DNA of 64,000 bases. Source: Rhodococcus pyridinivorans. GTDB lineage: Bacteria > Actinomycetota > Actinomycetes > Mycobacteriales > Mycobacteriaceae. The stretch spans positions 1,550,001 to 1,614,000 of the forward strand of contig NZ_FNRX01000002.1 of assembly GCF_900105195.1 (NCBI RefSeq), written 5' to 3'. The translations under genes were made by a program, and so were the position numbers. Below, one piece after another: positions 53,484 to 62,024 of the stretch. A model generated the notes under the pieces. The model ran no database searches, had not been told where the DNA came from, and saw only the letters and a list, made by a program, of their open reading frames with translations. The first letter of the stretch is position 1. Every line of letters begins with the position of its first letter.

Positions 53484-54719
53484 ATGACGGCACCGACGAC
53501 CACCGACGATCCGTGGCTTCGGACCTACAGATGGGCGCCGGTGGGGATGCTCGCGACCGGCACCGTCCTGTCCGTCGGCACCGCGACGTTGTTGATGAGT
53601 CCCGCCGAGCGGTACACGGCAGCGGTGCTCACCGCGGTGGCGGTGGGTCTGGAACTGTGGCGCGGTCGCCGCCGCCGGTCGATGCCGGAGGGCGACGCGG
53701 TCTACTACCTGCTCCGGTCCGCCCTGGCGTTCGTCCTGAGCTGGCTCAACCCGTTCTTCGCGATCTATGCGGCCTCCGGCTACTTCGATGCCCACGCGAT
53801 GCTGCCGGACCGCTGGATCCGGTTCGGGCTGATCGTCACCGCCGTGACGGTGGCGGGTTCGCAGGCGGGTGGTCTGCCGCCGGACGACACGACGATGTGG
53901 ATCGCATTCGGGCTCCTCGTCGTGCTCAACGCCTCGATTTCCATGCTGATGATGAGGCTCGCCGAACGCGACGAGCAGCGAAGTCTCGAACGGCTCGCTG
54001 CGATCACCGAACTCGAACGCACCAACGTCCGACTCGAGAACGCGCTGTCCGAGAACCAGGCCCTGCACGCGCAGCTGCTGGTGCATGCCCGGGAAGCGGG
54101 GATCGACGACGAGCGCCGCCGGCTCGCCGCGGAGATCCACGACACCCTCGCCCAGGGCCTGGCCGGGATCGTCACGCAGTTGCAGGCGGCACAGGACACC
54201 GCCGATCCGGAGGCGGCGCGGCGCCACGTCGAGAGGGCCACGGACCTTGCGCGACGCAGCCTCGGCGATGCCCGCCGCTCGGTGCGCAATCTCGCTCCCG
54301 AGGCACTCGAGCACCGCACGCTCGACGACGCGCTGGCCCACGAGGTGGAGAGATGGTCGGCCGAACACGGGATCCGGGTCGATCTCACGGTCACGGGCAC
54401 CACCGAACCGTTGCACGACGACATCGGCGTGACGTTGTTCCGCATCACCCAGGAGGCCCTCGCGAACGTCGCCAAGCATTCCTCCGCACACCGTGCCGGT
54501 GTCACGGTGTCCTATATGGACGACGAAGTGAGTGTGGACATCCGGGACGACGGATGCGGTTTCGATCCGTGCGCGACACCGGGCGACGGATTCGGGTTGC
54601 GGGGCATGCAGTCCCGTGCCGACCGGATCGCCGGCGTCGTGGACGTCGAGTCCGAACCGGGTGTGGGGACCGCGGTCTCGGTGCGGGTGCCGCTGATCAG
54701 GGCCGGGAGGACGTCGTGA
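53484..54719 (+). CDS. NarL-family sensor histidine kinase
   Basis: 411 residues. Four to six helices (about 16-160) form the input region; no extracytoplasmic sensor domain is obvious, as in intramembrane-sensing kinases. A coiled segment (ERDEQRSLERLAAITELERTN) leads to the HisKA_3 box EIHDTLAQGLAGIVTQLQ with H219. The ATPase domain has ITQEALANVAKH, DDGCGFD and GDGFGLRGMQSRA. ATG 53484 is used; GTG 53454 overlaps the permease stop and would add ten residues. It should phosphorylate the downstream regulator and sense the exporter's substrate or envelope stress. Confidence 0.9.
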   Translation: MTAPTTTDDPWLRTYRWAPVGMLATGTVLSVGTATLLMSPAERYTAAVLTAVAVGLELWRGRRRRSMPEGDAVYYLLRSALAFVLSWLNPFFAIYAASGYFDAHAMLPDRWIRFGLIVTAVTVAGSQAGGLPPDDTTMWIAFGLLVVLNASISMLMMRLAERDEQRSLERLAAITELERTNVRLENALSENQALHAQLLVHAREAGIDDERRRLAAEIHDTLAQGLAGIVTQLQAAQDTADPEAARRHVERATDLARRSLGDARRSVRNLAPEALEHRTLDDALAHEVERWSAEHGIRVDLTVTGTTEPLHDDIGVTLFRITQEALANVAKHSSAHRAGVTVSYMDDEVSVDIRDDGCGFDPCATPGDGFGLRGMQSRADRIAGVVDVESEPGVGTAVSVRVPLIRAGRTS

Positions 54720-55354
54720 CCGACGCGGACGAGATCACCGTGCTGATCGTCGACGACCACCCCGTCGTGCGGGACGGCCTGCGCGGAATGTTCGCCGCAT
54801 CCCCGGAATTCGACGTGGTCGGAGAGGCTGCCTCCGGTCCGGAGGCCGTGACCCTCACGCTCGAACTCGACCCCGACGTGGTGCTCATGGACCTGCGGAT
54901 GCCGGGAGGCGGGGGAGTGCAGGCGATCACCGAACTCGTCGCGCGAGGTGCGCGCAGTCGCGTCCTGGTGCTGACGACCTACGACACGGACGCCGACACC
55001 GTGCCTGCGATCGAGGCCGGCGCGACCGGCTACCTGCTCAAGGACGCTCTGCGGGACGACCTGTTCGCCGGGGTGCGGGCCGCGGCGGAGGGACGGACCG
55101 TCTTGTCGCCGGTGGTCGCGTCGCGGTTGATGAACCACATGCGGACACCCACCGCCCCGCAGGCGCTCAGCGCCCGGGAGCGTGAGGTGCTGGCGCTCGT
55201 CGCGAAGGGCACCTCGAACCGGGCCATCGCCCAGGAGCTGTTCATCAGCGAGGCGACCGTGAAGACCCACCTGACCCACGTCTTCGCGAAGCTCGAGGTG
55301 AAGGACAGGGCGGCCGCGGTCGCAGTCGCCTACGACCGCGGGATCCTGGGTTAG
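54716..55354 (+). CDS. NarL/FixJ-type response regulator
   Basis: 212 residues. Receiver domain: D13 and D14 (VDDHP), phosphorylation site D59 (LMDLRMPG), T87 and K109 (YLLKD). The C-terminal LuxR-type helix-turn-helix is LSAREREVLALVAKGTSN and AIAQELFISEATVKTHLTHVFAKL. The start GTG overlaps the kinase stop (GTGA), with GGGAGG upstream. It most likely controls its own exporter operon. Its stop codon falls inside a tandem repeat shared with the convergent hemerythrin gene. Confidence 0.95.
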   Translation: MTDADEITVLIVDDHPVVRDGLRGMFAASPEFDVVGEAASGPEAVTLTLELDPDVVLMDLRMPGGGGVQAITELVARGARSRVLVLTTYDTDADTVPAIEAGATGYLLKDALRDDLFAGVRAAAEGRTVLSPVVASRLMNHMRTPTAPQALSAREREVLALVAKGTSNRAIAQELFISEATVKTHLTHVFAKLEVKDRAAAVAVAYDRGILG

Positions 55355-55416
55355 CCGAACAGCAGGGTCAGCCGAACAGCAGGGTTAGCCGAACAGCAGG
55401 GTCAGCCGAACACCGC
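55351..55416. repeat. 17-base (34-base higher-order) tandem repeat across the hemerythrin stop codon
   Basis: Units TTAGCCGAACAGCAGGG and TCAGCCGAACAGCAGGG alternate at 55351, 55368 and 55385, with a partial copy from 55402. The alternation T/C at position 2 means the true unit is 34 bases, repeated almost twice. On the minus strand each unit holds TTC GGC TGA or TAA, the last two codons and stop of the hemerythrin gene, and the response regulator's TAG lies in the first unit. The period is not a multiple of three. Confidence 0.95.
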
Positions 55417-56061
55417 ACGCTCGCGGCGTCGTTGCCGACGGGAGAAGACCGCGACCATCAGTCGCACCGGAAGGGGCAGTTCGCGGCGGACCCGCTCGGT
55501 CTCGTCCTCGGTCATCACGGCGAAGAAGCGGGTGAGGTCGAAGTCGGCCCGGCCACCGCGCTGGGCGTCCTTCTCGAACCGCTGCCACGCGTCGGCGGAG
55601 ACGTGCCCGGTGATGAGCGGGAAGACCGTTCGCTCCTCGTCCGCGATGTGCTCGTGGAGGTGCTCACTCAGCGTGCGGAGGGTGCGTGCGAAGCCGGCCA
55701 CTGCCGCGGGGTCGGGGAGCCCGCGGGTGAATTCGCCGAGTTCGTCGAGGAGCGGGTCGAGTTCGTCGTGGTCGTCGGTGAGTTCGGTGAAGTCGACGTG
55801 GGGTCCGGCCGACGCGGTGATCAGCGGCCAGAGTGCGAGGTCCTCCACGTTGTGATGGTGGTAGAGACTCGCGACGAACAGTCCGACATAGTCGGCGGTC
55901 GCCGCGTAGCGGGCCCTGTCGAAGCTCGACGGATCTGCGAGCATCCGGTCCGCCAGTTCGCGGAGCCGGGTGACGTCGCGGAGGATCACGCGGTGCGCGA
56001 GCCGCATTCCGAGCAGGTCGTCGTCGGTGGTGAGGCGCGGGGTGAGGGATGCGGAAGTCAT
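55402..56061 (-). CDS. Hemerythrin HHE-domain protein
   Basis: 219 residues. The HHE four-helix domain is seen in MRLAHRVILRDVTRL (His), YHHHNVEDLALWP (HxxxE), DDHDELDPLL (His) and HLHEHIADEERTVFPL (His and Glu), providing a diiron or oxygen/nitric-oxide-binding site. The C-terminus is basic (RRQRRRERAVFG). Such proteins sense or store oxygen, iron or NO. Start ATG 56061. Its stop is part of a tandem repeat that ends at the response regulator gene. Confidence 0.9.
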   Translation of the reverse strand: MTSASLTPRLTTDDDLLGMRLAHRVILRDVTRLRELADRMLADPSSFDRARYAATADYVGLFVASLYHHHNVEDLALWPLITASAGPHVDFTELTDDHDELDPLLDELGEFTRGLPDPAAVAGFARTLRTLSEHLHEHIADEERTVFPLITGHVSADAWQRFEKDAQRGGRADFDLTRFFAVMTEDETERVRRELPLPVRLMVAVFSRRQRRRERAVFG

Positions 56062-56209
56062 GTCGGTAGCGTGCGCGGCCGGACTTGGAACCGGCTTGGT
56101 GCCGAGCGGGCGCCGGAGATCGTCGCGCACCAAGTGGTCGCCAAGAATGTCTCCGCGCGCTCGGTCCGTGATCATCACTCCGGCACTTGCAGGGAGCCGA
56201 CAGCTGATG

Positions 56210-56935
56210 TCAGCGGGTCGGCGCGATGCCGAACAGGAGCGCGTCGATGCCGGCGCGGAACGCACGGTCGTTCGCATCGGATCCGTCGTCCGCACCGCTG
56301 CGGCTGTCCGCATCTGCGACATCACCTGCGGATCCTCCGGCGGACGCGCCGGTCATCAGGGCGGTGAGATGCGGGTAGTCGCCGTGCTCGAGCATCGCGG
56401 CGATGTGCGCGGCTCCGCCGCCGGCCGCCCCTGCAGACATCCCGGCGGCCTCCTGCGCGGCGAAGTTGGTGACCCACCCCGACAGGAGGGCGACTCCGGT
56501 CATCGTCGCGGTCGGGTCGAGTCCGGCGGGGGCGAGGGCGCCGACGAGGTGGTCGAGATACCGCATCGAGTTCGGGCCGAGCGTCGATGCCGTGACCTGG
56601 CTCAGCCAGGGATGCCGGCGGTGGATTGCGCGGGACTGTTCGGCGACGTCGAGTACGTCGGCGCGCACGTCACCGGTCAGCGGAGCGAAGCGGTATTCGG
56701 CTCCGGCCCGGTCGACCATGAGGTCCACGAGATCGGTCTTGCCGGAGACGTAGCGGTAGAGCGACGCGGGGGCGGTGCCGAGGGCGTCGGCGAGCCTGCG
56801 CATGGACAGGGCGCGGATGCCGTCCTCGTCGGCGATCCGCACGCACGCGTCTGCGAGCTGATCGAGCGTGTAGGCCGGTCGCGGGCCGGGGCGCCCGGTG
56901 TCGGACCGCAGCCAGATCGAGTCGGAGACCGTCAT
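56210..56935 (-). CDS. TetR-family transcriptional regulator
   Basis: 241 residues. The helix-turn-helix is RIADEDGIRALSMRRLADALGTAPASLYRYVSGK (about 38-71), with a TetR_C-type ligand domain after it. The C-terminus has a low-complexity Gly/Ser/Asp stretch (GASAGGSAGDVADADSRSG) that looks disordered. Divergent from the ABC exporter genes, with two operator-like palindromes between them, so it most likely represses that exporter. Start ATG 56935; ATG 56947 is four codons upstream. Confidence 0.9.
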   Translation of the reverse strand: MTVSDSIWLRSDTGRPGPRPAYTLDQLADACVRIADEDGIRALSMRRLADALGTAPASLYRYVSGKTDLVDLMVDRAGAEYRFAPLTGDVRADVLDVAEQSRAIHRRHPWLSQVTASTLGPNSMRYLDHLVGALAPAGLDPTATMTGVALLSGWVTNFAAQEAAGMSAGAAGGGAAHIAAMLEHGDYPHLTALMTGASAGGSAGDVADADSRSGADDGSDANDRAFRAGIDALLFGIAPTR

Positions 56936-56963
56936 GCAGGACAGCATGCCTCCTCGAACGGGT

Positions 56964-57014
56964 TGCGAACGATGTTCGCAGATGCGTACCCTCGAACTGC
57001 GAACGGTGTTCCCA
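56964..57014. promoter_or_regulatory. Two TetR operator palindromes
   Basis: TGCGAAC-GAT-GTTCGCA (56964-56980) is a perfect 17-base inverted repeat. TGCGAAC-GGT-GTTCCCA (56998-57014) is the same site with one difference in the right half. The centres are 34 bases apart. They lie in the intergenic region between tetR-type and ABC genes; the second is just upstream of the ABC ribosome site, so binding could repress both directions. Confidence 0.85.
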
Positions 57015-57029
57015 ATCGAGAGGTGGATC

Positions 57030-57995
57030 GTGATCGAGATGGCACTCGAGGCGGAAGGCCTCACCCGGGCGTTCGGCGATCGCATCGTCGTCGACGACGT
57101 CCACCTGCGCGTCCCGCCGGGGCGCGTCCATGCGCTCCTCGGTCCGAACGGATCGGGGAAGACCACCATCGTCCGGATGCTCGCCACCCTGCTGCGGCCC
57201 ACGGCCGGACGTGCCCGCGTACGCGGCTTCGATGTGGTGCACGACGCGACCCGCGTGAAGCGCTGCATCGGCTTCGTCGGCCAGTACCACGCGGTGGATC
57301 TACGACTGACCGGTGTCGAGAACCTGATGATCGTCGCTCGCCTGCACGGTCTGGCCGGCCGCGCCGCCCACACCCGCGCGGTCGAACTGCTCGACCGCTT
57401 CGGCCTCGCCGATGCTGCGAACCGGCAGGCGAGCACCTACTCCGGCGGCATGCGCCGGCGGCTGGATCTGCTCGCCGGGATGCTCGTGCGACCCGACGTG
57501 CTCTTCCTCGACGAACCGACCACCGGTCTCGACCCGAGCAGCCGCAACGAGATCTACGGGATGGTCGGCGAACTGGTCGCCGAGGGCACCGCGGTCCTGC
57601 TCACCACGCAGTATCTCGACGAGGCCGACCGGCTCGCCGACGACATCACCATCCTCGACGCGGGCCGGACGATCGCGACCGGCACTCCCGCCGAGATCAA
57701 GGAGGCGGTCGGCTCCGGACTCGACCTCGTCCTCCCCGGTGCCGCCCACATCGACGAGGCCGTCGCCGTCATCGGCGCATTCGGCTTGCGCCACAACGGC
57801 ATCCAGGTGCCGGTCGAGAACGGCTCGGTCCGGCTGTCCTTCACGACCGACGCCCACTCGGTGCCACTGCTGCCCGTGCTGCGCGCCCTCGACGACGCGG
57901 GTGTCCCCGTCGACGACATCGGCCGTCGTCGAGTCGGTCTCGACGAGGCATTCCTGACCCTGACCGGACGCGAGCGAATCGAGGAGTCCGCATGA
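57030..57995 (+). CDS. Daunorubicin-type ABC transporter ATP-binding protein (DrrA-like)
   Basis: 321 residues. Walker A GPNGSGKTT, signature YSGGMRRRLD and Walker B VLFLDEPTTGLDP, all canonical. The C-terminal 80 residues (GLDLVLPGAAHIDEAVAVIG, DAHSVPLLPVLRALDDAGVPV) match DrrA-type exporters. GTG 57030 is chosen because GAGAGG lies six bases upstream; ATG 57039 would be too far. It overlaps the permease by four bases. Under control of the adjacent TetR-type gene, it is a typical drug-inducible exporter. Confidence 0.9.
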   Translation: MIEMALEAEGLTRAFGDRIVVDDVHLRVPPGRVHALLGPNGSGKTTIVRMLATLLRPTAGRARVRGFDVVHDATRVKRCIGFVGQYHAVDLRLTGVENLMIVARLHGLAGRAAHTRAVELLDRFGLADAANRQASTYSGGMRRRLDLLAGMLVRPDVLFLDEPTTGLDPSSRNEIYGMVGELVAEGTAVLLTTQYLDEADRLADDITILDAGRTIATGTPAEIKEAVGSGLDLVLPGAAHIDEAVAVIGAFGLRHNGIQVPVENGSVRLSFTTDAHSVPLLPVLRALDDAGVPVDDIGRRRVGLDEAFLTLTGRERIEESA

Positions 57996-58813
57996 CCACC
58001 ATCCACGAGTCCGGCCACGGCAGTTCTGCCCTCACCGGCACCCGGACGTTGCTGCATCGCGTCCTGCTGACCTACCGGCACTCGCCGGCCCTGCTGTTCG
58101 TCACCCTCGCCGCACCGCTGGGCATGATGCTGCTCTTCGGATTCGTCTTCGCCGGCGCCCTGTCCGGTGGCGAGGGCGCCGCCTACCGCGCATACCTGAT
58201 GCCGGGTGTGCTCGTCCTCGTGGCGGCCATGGGCCTCGCGACCACCGCCGCCACCGCGAACGCCGACATGCGCAGCGGACTGTCGGATCGCTTCCGGACC
58301 CTGCCCACCTCCCCGGTGGCCGCGCCCGCCGGACTCGCCTTCGCCGAGACCCTGACGTGTGCGGTCACGCTGGCGCCGATGGTCGGCATCGGATATCTCG
58401 TCGGCTGGCGGATCGAAGCGGGCGCCGGGGAGATCGCCCTCGCCGCGGTGGTGCTGCTGTTGTTCCGGTTCGCATTCTCGTGGGCAGGTGTGTGGCTCGG
58501 CGTCTCGATCCGGGACGAACAGGTCCTGCAGCAGTGCGCACCCATGATCTTCGGCACGATCATGTTCTCGAACATCTTCGTGCCCACCGACACGATGCCG
58601 GTGGTCGTCCGACAGATCGCCGAGTGGAATCCCGTCAGTGCCGTCGTAGGTGCGCTGCGCGAGCTGCTCTCGGCGTCCGCGCCGGTACCCGCGGATGCGG
58701 CGTGGCCGCTGCACCATCCGGTGTGGTCGGCGTTCGGCTGGTGCGTCGTGCTGCTCGCCGTGACGGTCCCGCTCGCCGTGCGCCGATACACGGCCGATCA
58801 CCGGATCCGGTAG
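57992..58813 (+). CDS. ABC-2 type exporter permease (DrrB-like)
   Basis: 273 residues, six helices. It begins with a soluble stretch of about 20 residues, then RVLLTYRHSPALLFVTLAAP, and has the DrrB-type loop MRSGLSDRFRTLPTSPVA followed by further helices up to FGWCVVLLAVTVPLAVRRY. ATG 57992 overlaps the stop of the ATPase gene. The pair should export a hydrophobic compound. The nearby lpd gene follows after 63 bases but has its own start region. Confidence 0.9.
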   Translation: MTTIHESGHGSSALTGTRTLLHRVLLTYRHSPALLFVTLAAPLGMMLLFGFVFAGALSGGEGAAYRAYLMPGVLVLVAAMGLATTAATANADMRSGLSDRFRTLPTSPVAAPAGLAFAETLTCAVTLAPMVGIGYLVGWRIEAGAGEIALAAVVLLLFRFAFSWAGVWLGVSIRDEQVLQQCAPMIFGTIMFSNIFVPTDTMPVVVRQIAEWNPVSAVVGALRELLSASAPVPADAAWPLHHPVWSAFGWCVVLLAVTVPLAVRRYTADHRIR

Positions 58814-58876
58814 CTACCGGCCGGTAACCGGACCATCGGCAGACACCGGAATCGGGCGGGACTACCCTGTATATCC

Positions 58877-60280
58877 GTGACCTCACACTATGACGTCGTT
58901 GTCCTCGGAGCCGGTCCCGGTGGGTACGTCGCTGCTATCCGCGCGGCACAGCTGGGACTGAGCACCGCCATCATCGAGCAGAAGTACTGGGGTGGTGTCT
59001 GCCTGAACGTCGGCTGCATCCCCTCGAAGGCACTTCTCCGCAACGCCGAGCTGGCACATCTCTTCAACAAAGAGGCCAAGACCTTCGGCATCTCGGGAGA
59101 CGTGTCCTTCGACTTCGGTGCCGCCTACGACCGCAGCCGCAAGGTCGCGGACGGGCGCACCAAGGGCGTGCACTTCCTCATGAAGAAGAACAAGATCACC
59201 GAATACGACGGTAAGGGCTCGTTCGTCGACGCCAAGACCATCGAGGTGACCCTCACCAAGGGCGGCACCGAACAGGTGACCTTCGACAACGTCATCATCG
59301 CCACCGGCTCCGTCACCAAGCTGCTGCCGGGCACCGAGCTCAGCGACAACGTCGTCACCTACGAGGAGCAGATCCTCACCCGCGACCTCCCCGAGTCCAT
59401 CGTCATCGTCGGTGCCGGTGCCATCGGCATGGAGTTCGGCTACGTCCTGAAGAACTACGGGGTCGACGTCACCATCGTCGAGTTCCTCGACCGCGCACTG
59501 CCCAACGAGGACGCCGACGTCTCCAAGGAGATCGCCAAGGCGTACAAGAAGCTCGGCATCACCATCAAGACCGGTGCCGCGGTGCAGAAGATCTCGGACG
59601 ACGGTTCGAAGGTGACCGTCGAGATCAAGGACAACAAGTCCGGCAACGTCGAGACCGTCACGGTCGACAAGGTGCTGCAGTCGGTCGGCTTCGCGCCGCG
59701 CGTCGAGGGCTACGGCCTCGAGAACACCGGCGTCGAGCTCACCGACCGCGGTGCCATCGCGATCGACGAGCGCATGCGCACCAACGTCAAGGGCATCTAC
59801 GCCATCGGCGACGTCACCGCGAAGCTTCAGCTCGCGCACGTCGCGGAGGCGCAGGCCGTGGTCGCGGCCGAGACCATCGGCGGTGCCGAGACCCTCGAGC
59901 TCGGCGACTACCGCATGATGCCGCGTGCGACCTTCTGCCAGCCGCAGGTCGCCTCCTTCGGTCTCACCGAGGAGCAGGCGAAGGCCGAGGGCTACGACGT
60001 GAAGGTCGCGACCTTCCCGTTCACCGCCAACGGCAAGGCGCACGGTCTGGGCGATCCCAACGGCTTCGTCAAGCTCATCGCCGACAAGACCCACGGTGAG
60101 CTCATCGGCGGCCACCTCATCGGCCCCGACGTCTCGGAGCTGCTGCCCGAGCTGACCCTGGCCCAGAAGTGGGACCTCACGGTCAACGAGCTCGCGCGCA
60201 ACGTCCACACGCACCCGACTCTGAGCGAGGCGCTGCAGGAGGCCATCCACGGTCTCGCAGGACACATGATCAACTTCTGA
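58877..60280 (+). CDS. lpd: Dihydrolipoyl dehydrogenase
   Basis: 467 residues. E3 component of pyruvate and related dehydrogenase complexes, also used in mycobacterial peroxidase systems. The FAD motif is [20 protein letters not shown]; the redox disulfide is C42 and C47 in [16 protein letters not shown] site [13 protein letters not shown]; the catalytic His/Glu pair lies in HTHPTLSEA (H446, E451). Start GTG 58877. It matches the position and family of Rv0462 (lpdC) in M. tuberculosis. Strong identity to known enzymes makes this one of the firmest calls here. Confidence 0.96.
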   Translation: MTSHYDVVVLGAGPGGYVAAIRAAQLGLSTAIIEQKYWGGVCLNVGCIPSKALLRNAELAHLFNKEAKTFGISGDVSFDFGAAYDRSRKVADGRTKGVHFLMKKNKITEYDGKGSFVDAKTIEVTLTKGGTEQVTFDNVIIATGSVTKLLPGTELSDNVVTYEEQILTRDLPESIVIVGAGAIGMEFGYVLKNYGVDVTIVEFLDRALPNEDADVSKEIAKAYKKLGITIKTGAAVQKISDDGSKVTVEIKDNKSGNVETVTVDKVLQSVGFAPRVEGYGLENTGVELTDRGAIAIDERMRTNVKGIYAIGDVTAKLQLAHVAEAQAVVAAETIGGAETLELGDYRMMPRATFCQPQVASFGLTEEQAKAEGYDVKVATFPFTANGKAHGLGDPNGFVKLIADKTHGELIGGHLIGPDVSELLPELTLAQKWDLTVNELARNVHTHPTLSEALQEAIHGLAGHMINF

Positions 60281-60284
60281 GGAT

Positions 60285-60307
60285 GCGGGGCCGACCCGAG
60301 GCCCCGC
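60285..60307 (+). terminator. Terminator after lpd
   Basis: GCGGGGCC (60285-60292) pairs with GGCCCCGC (60300-60307) around a seven-base loop, followed by GTTCACCCTTCTT. It lies between lpd and the convergent regulator gene. Confidence 0.75.
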
Positions 60308-60354
60308 GTTCACCCTTCTTCCGTGTGGGCGGATCCCCGCTCGGATGTACCGGC

Positions 60355-61032
60355 TCAGCCCGTGACGACTCGACCGTCGTCGCGGGCTGACGTCGTTCCG
60401 CCCTTCTCCGGGCGCAGCACCAGCTGCACGAGACAGTTACCGTCCTGCGGGTCGGGCCGGACGTCGACGGCGTAGCGGCTGCGCAGCAGGTCGGCGTGGT
60501 CGTCGAGGACACGCTGGATCAATCCGCGTTGGATGCCGCGCACCACTTCGGGATTCGTGCGGGCGATCTCCGCGAGCGGGCACGTGCACAACGTGAGGCT
60601 GTGGGTGCCGAAGGCGTTCGTCGCGCTCTGCGTCTCGAAACCCAACTGCTGCAGGGCGTCGATGACGAGCGTGCCGGCGTCGACGGTCGGCGCGGGTGCG
60701 AGGGCGAGCATGCCCGCCCAGTCCGAGCCCACCTCGAACGCCTTGTCCTCGCGCTCGGTGGGGGTGCCCCCGATCCGCGCGGCGAGCAGCGCGACGAGAT
60801 CGGTGTAGGACGGTTCCTTCACCGCGACGTAGCCGAGGCGCGGGCGCCCGACCCGCTCGATCGGAAGTTGCCGGGTGCGGACGAGACCTTCCTCCCCGAG
60901 GCCCGCGAGATGGAAGCGGACGGTCGTGACGTGCAGGTCGAGCGTGGCGGCGAGATGATGGGCGTCGACCGGGCCCGAGGACTCCCGCAACAGGCCGAGA
61001 ATCCGCTCGCGTTGCTTCACCCGCCGTGCCAA
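60355..61032 (-). CDS. Winged-helix regulator with C-terminal cysteine domain (ArsR/SufR-like)
   Basis: 225 residues. The N-terminal winged helix (5-72) has HHLAATLDLHVTTVRFHLAGL as its recognition region. The C-terminal domain contains LTLCTCPLAEIARTNPEVVRG (C149, C151) and PDPQDGNCLVQL (C200). In SufR-type regulators a similar CPxxxVA segment with further cysteines binds an iron-sulfur cluster; here a cysteine usual at the PEV(C) position is Val164, so three thiols remain and cluster binding is uncertain. It is divergent from a methyltransferase gene with palindromes between, its likely target. Confidence 0.78.
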   Translation of the reverse strand: MARRVKQRERILGLLRESSGPVDAHHLAATLDLHVTTVRFHLAGLGEEGLVRTRQLPIERVGRPRLGYVAVKEPSYTDLVALLAARIGGTPTEREDKAFEVGSDWAGMLALAPAPTVDAGTLVIDALQQLGFETQSATNAFGTHSLTLCTCPLAEIARTNPEVVRGIQRGLIQRVLDDHADLLRSRYAVDVRPDPQDGNCLVQLVLRPEKGGTTSARDDGRVVTG

Positions 61033-61066
61033 GTCCGCTCTCCCGTCGCGCCCGCGGTGACTCTCA

Positions 61067-61108
61067 GGTGAGGGTCACCTTATTAAAAGGAGGAAAATCC
61101 TCTATAGT
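61067..61108. promoter_or_regulatory. Palindromes and -10 box between the winged-helix regulator and methyltransferase genes
   Basis: GGTGAGGGTCACC (61067-61079) and GAGGAAAATCCTC (61090-61102) are two perfect short inverted repeats, followed by TATAGT (61103-61108), a good -10 hexamer. A regulator bound at the second palindrome would cover the -35 region. The winged-helix protein encoded to the left is the natural candidate. Confidence 0.6.
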
Positions 61109-61115
61109 CGGCGCC

Positions 61116-61178
61116 ATGGAGGCGACAACCGACGCACCGTCCACGTTACGACCGGTCCGGAGAGCCTCGGAACCGTAG
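61116..61178 (+). CDS. Possible leaderless 20-codon upstream reading frame
   Basis: ATG at 61116 lies eight bases after TATAGT, where transcription would be expected to start, so the frame could be translated from a leaderless message. It encodes MEATTDAPSTLRPVRRASEP and ends with TAG at 61178, 34 bases before the methyltransferase start. No ribosome site precedes it. It may be a control peptide or simply chance; the evidence is position alone. Confidence 0.3.
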   Translation: MEATTDAPSTLRPVRRASEP

Positions 61179-61211
61179 CCACCCTTGCCCTCGCGAGAAG
61201 GAGTGCAGAAC

Positions 61212-62024
61212 ATGGCGGACAAGCGCGCATCGGAAGACGCTCTCCCCCTTGCGGGTAGGGACACCGCCCACCTGCCGGGACACTGGCTGCTCGCCCGCCT
61301 GGGCAAGCGTGTGCTGCGGCCCGGCGGTAAGGAACTGACGGCACGCGTGCTCGCCGACGCGAGGTTGCGTGGCGCGGACGTCGTCGAGTTCGCGCCCGGC
61401 CTCGGCCGGACGGCGCAAGAGATCCTCGCGTACTCGCCCGGCAGCTACACCGGAGTCGAATCCGACGAGACGGCAGCCGAACTGACGCGCAAGGCCATCG
61501 CCGGCGGAGGCAGTGTGGTCAGCGGCGAGGCATCGAAGACCGGACTCGACGACGAGGTCGCCGACGTCGTGGTCGGCGAGGCGATGCTGACCATGCAGAC
61601 CGACAGGCACAAGGCGGAGATCGTGCAGGAGGCCCGCCGGGTGCTCCGTGTGGGCGGCCGGTACGCCATCCACGAACTCGCGATCGAACCCGACGAGGTC
61701 GATGACGAGGTCAAGACCGAGATCCGCACGTCGCTCGCGCGCTCGATCAAGGTCAACGCCCGCCCGCTCACCGCGGCGGAATGGCGGACCCTGTTCGAGG
61801 AGAACGGATTCGAGGTCGAGAAGATCGGCTTCGCTCCCATGGCGCTGCTCGAACCCAAGCGCATCCTCGCCGACGAGGGCCTGCCCGGCACCCTGAAGTT
61901 CGTTCGCAACGTCCTTCGCGACTCCGACGCCCGCAGCCGGGTGCTCCAGATGCGGTCGACGTTCACAAAGTACAAGAAGCATCTGGTCGCGATCGAGATC
62001 GTCGCCACGAAGAAGGAAGCGTGA
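61212..62024 (+). CDS. SAM-dependent methyltransferase
   Basis: 270 residues, Rossmann-fold methyltransferase. Motif I is VVEFAPGLGRTAQEIL (about 49-64), followed by YTGVESDETAAEL (acidic residue for SAM ribose) and ARRVLRVGGRYAIHELAI (post-motif). The start is ATG 61212, AAGGAG nine bases before. The stop TGA overlaps the cupin ATG as TGATG, so the two are coupled. The substrate is unknown. It lies opposite a winged-helix regulator gene with palindromic sites, suggesting a regulated two-gene operon. Confidence 0.85.
   Translation: MADKRASEDALPLAGRDTAHLPGHWLLARLGKRVLRPGGKELTARVLADARLRGADVVEFAPGLGRTAQEILAYSPGSYTGVESDETAAELTRKAIAGGGSVVSGEASKTGLDDEVADVVVGEAMLTMQTDRHKAEIVQEARRVLRVGGRYAIHELAIEPDEVDDEVKTEIRTSLARSIKVNARPLTAAEWRTLFEENGFEVEKIGFAPMALLEPKRILADEGLPGTLKFVRNVLRDSDARSRVLQMRSTFTKYKKHLVAIEIVATKKEA

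Noticed and set aside
58883..60313. A 476-codon minus-strand frame opposite lpd
   Set aside because: lpd is fully recognisable in the plus strand, and the shadow has only low-complexity Asp/Leu/Gly composition.
60356..60389. A 14-base-pair hairpin at the 3' end of the winged-helix regulator gene
   Set aside because: It lies within the coding region (last ten codons) and no T-run follows, so I did not call it a terminator.
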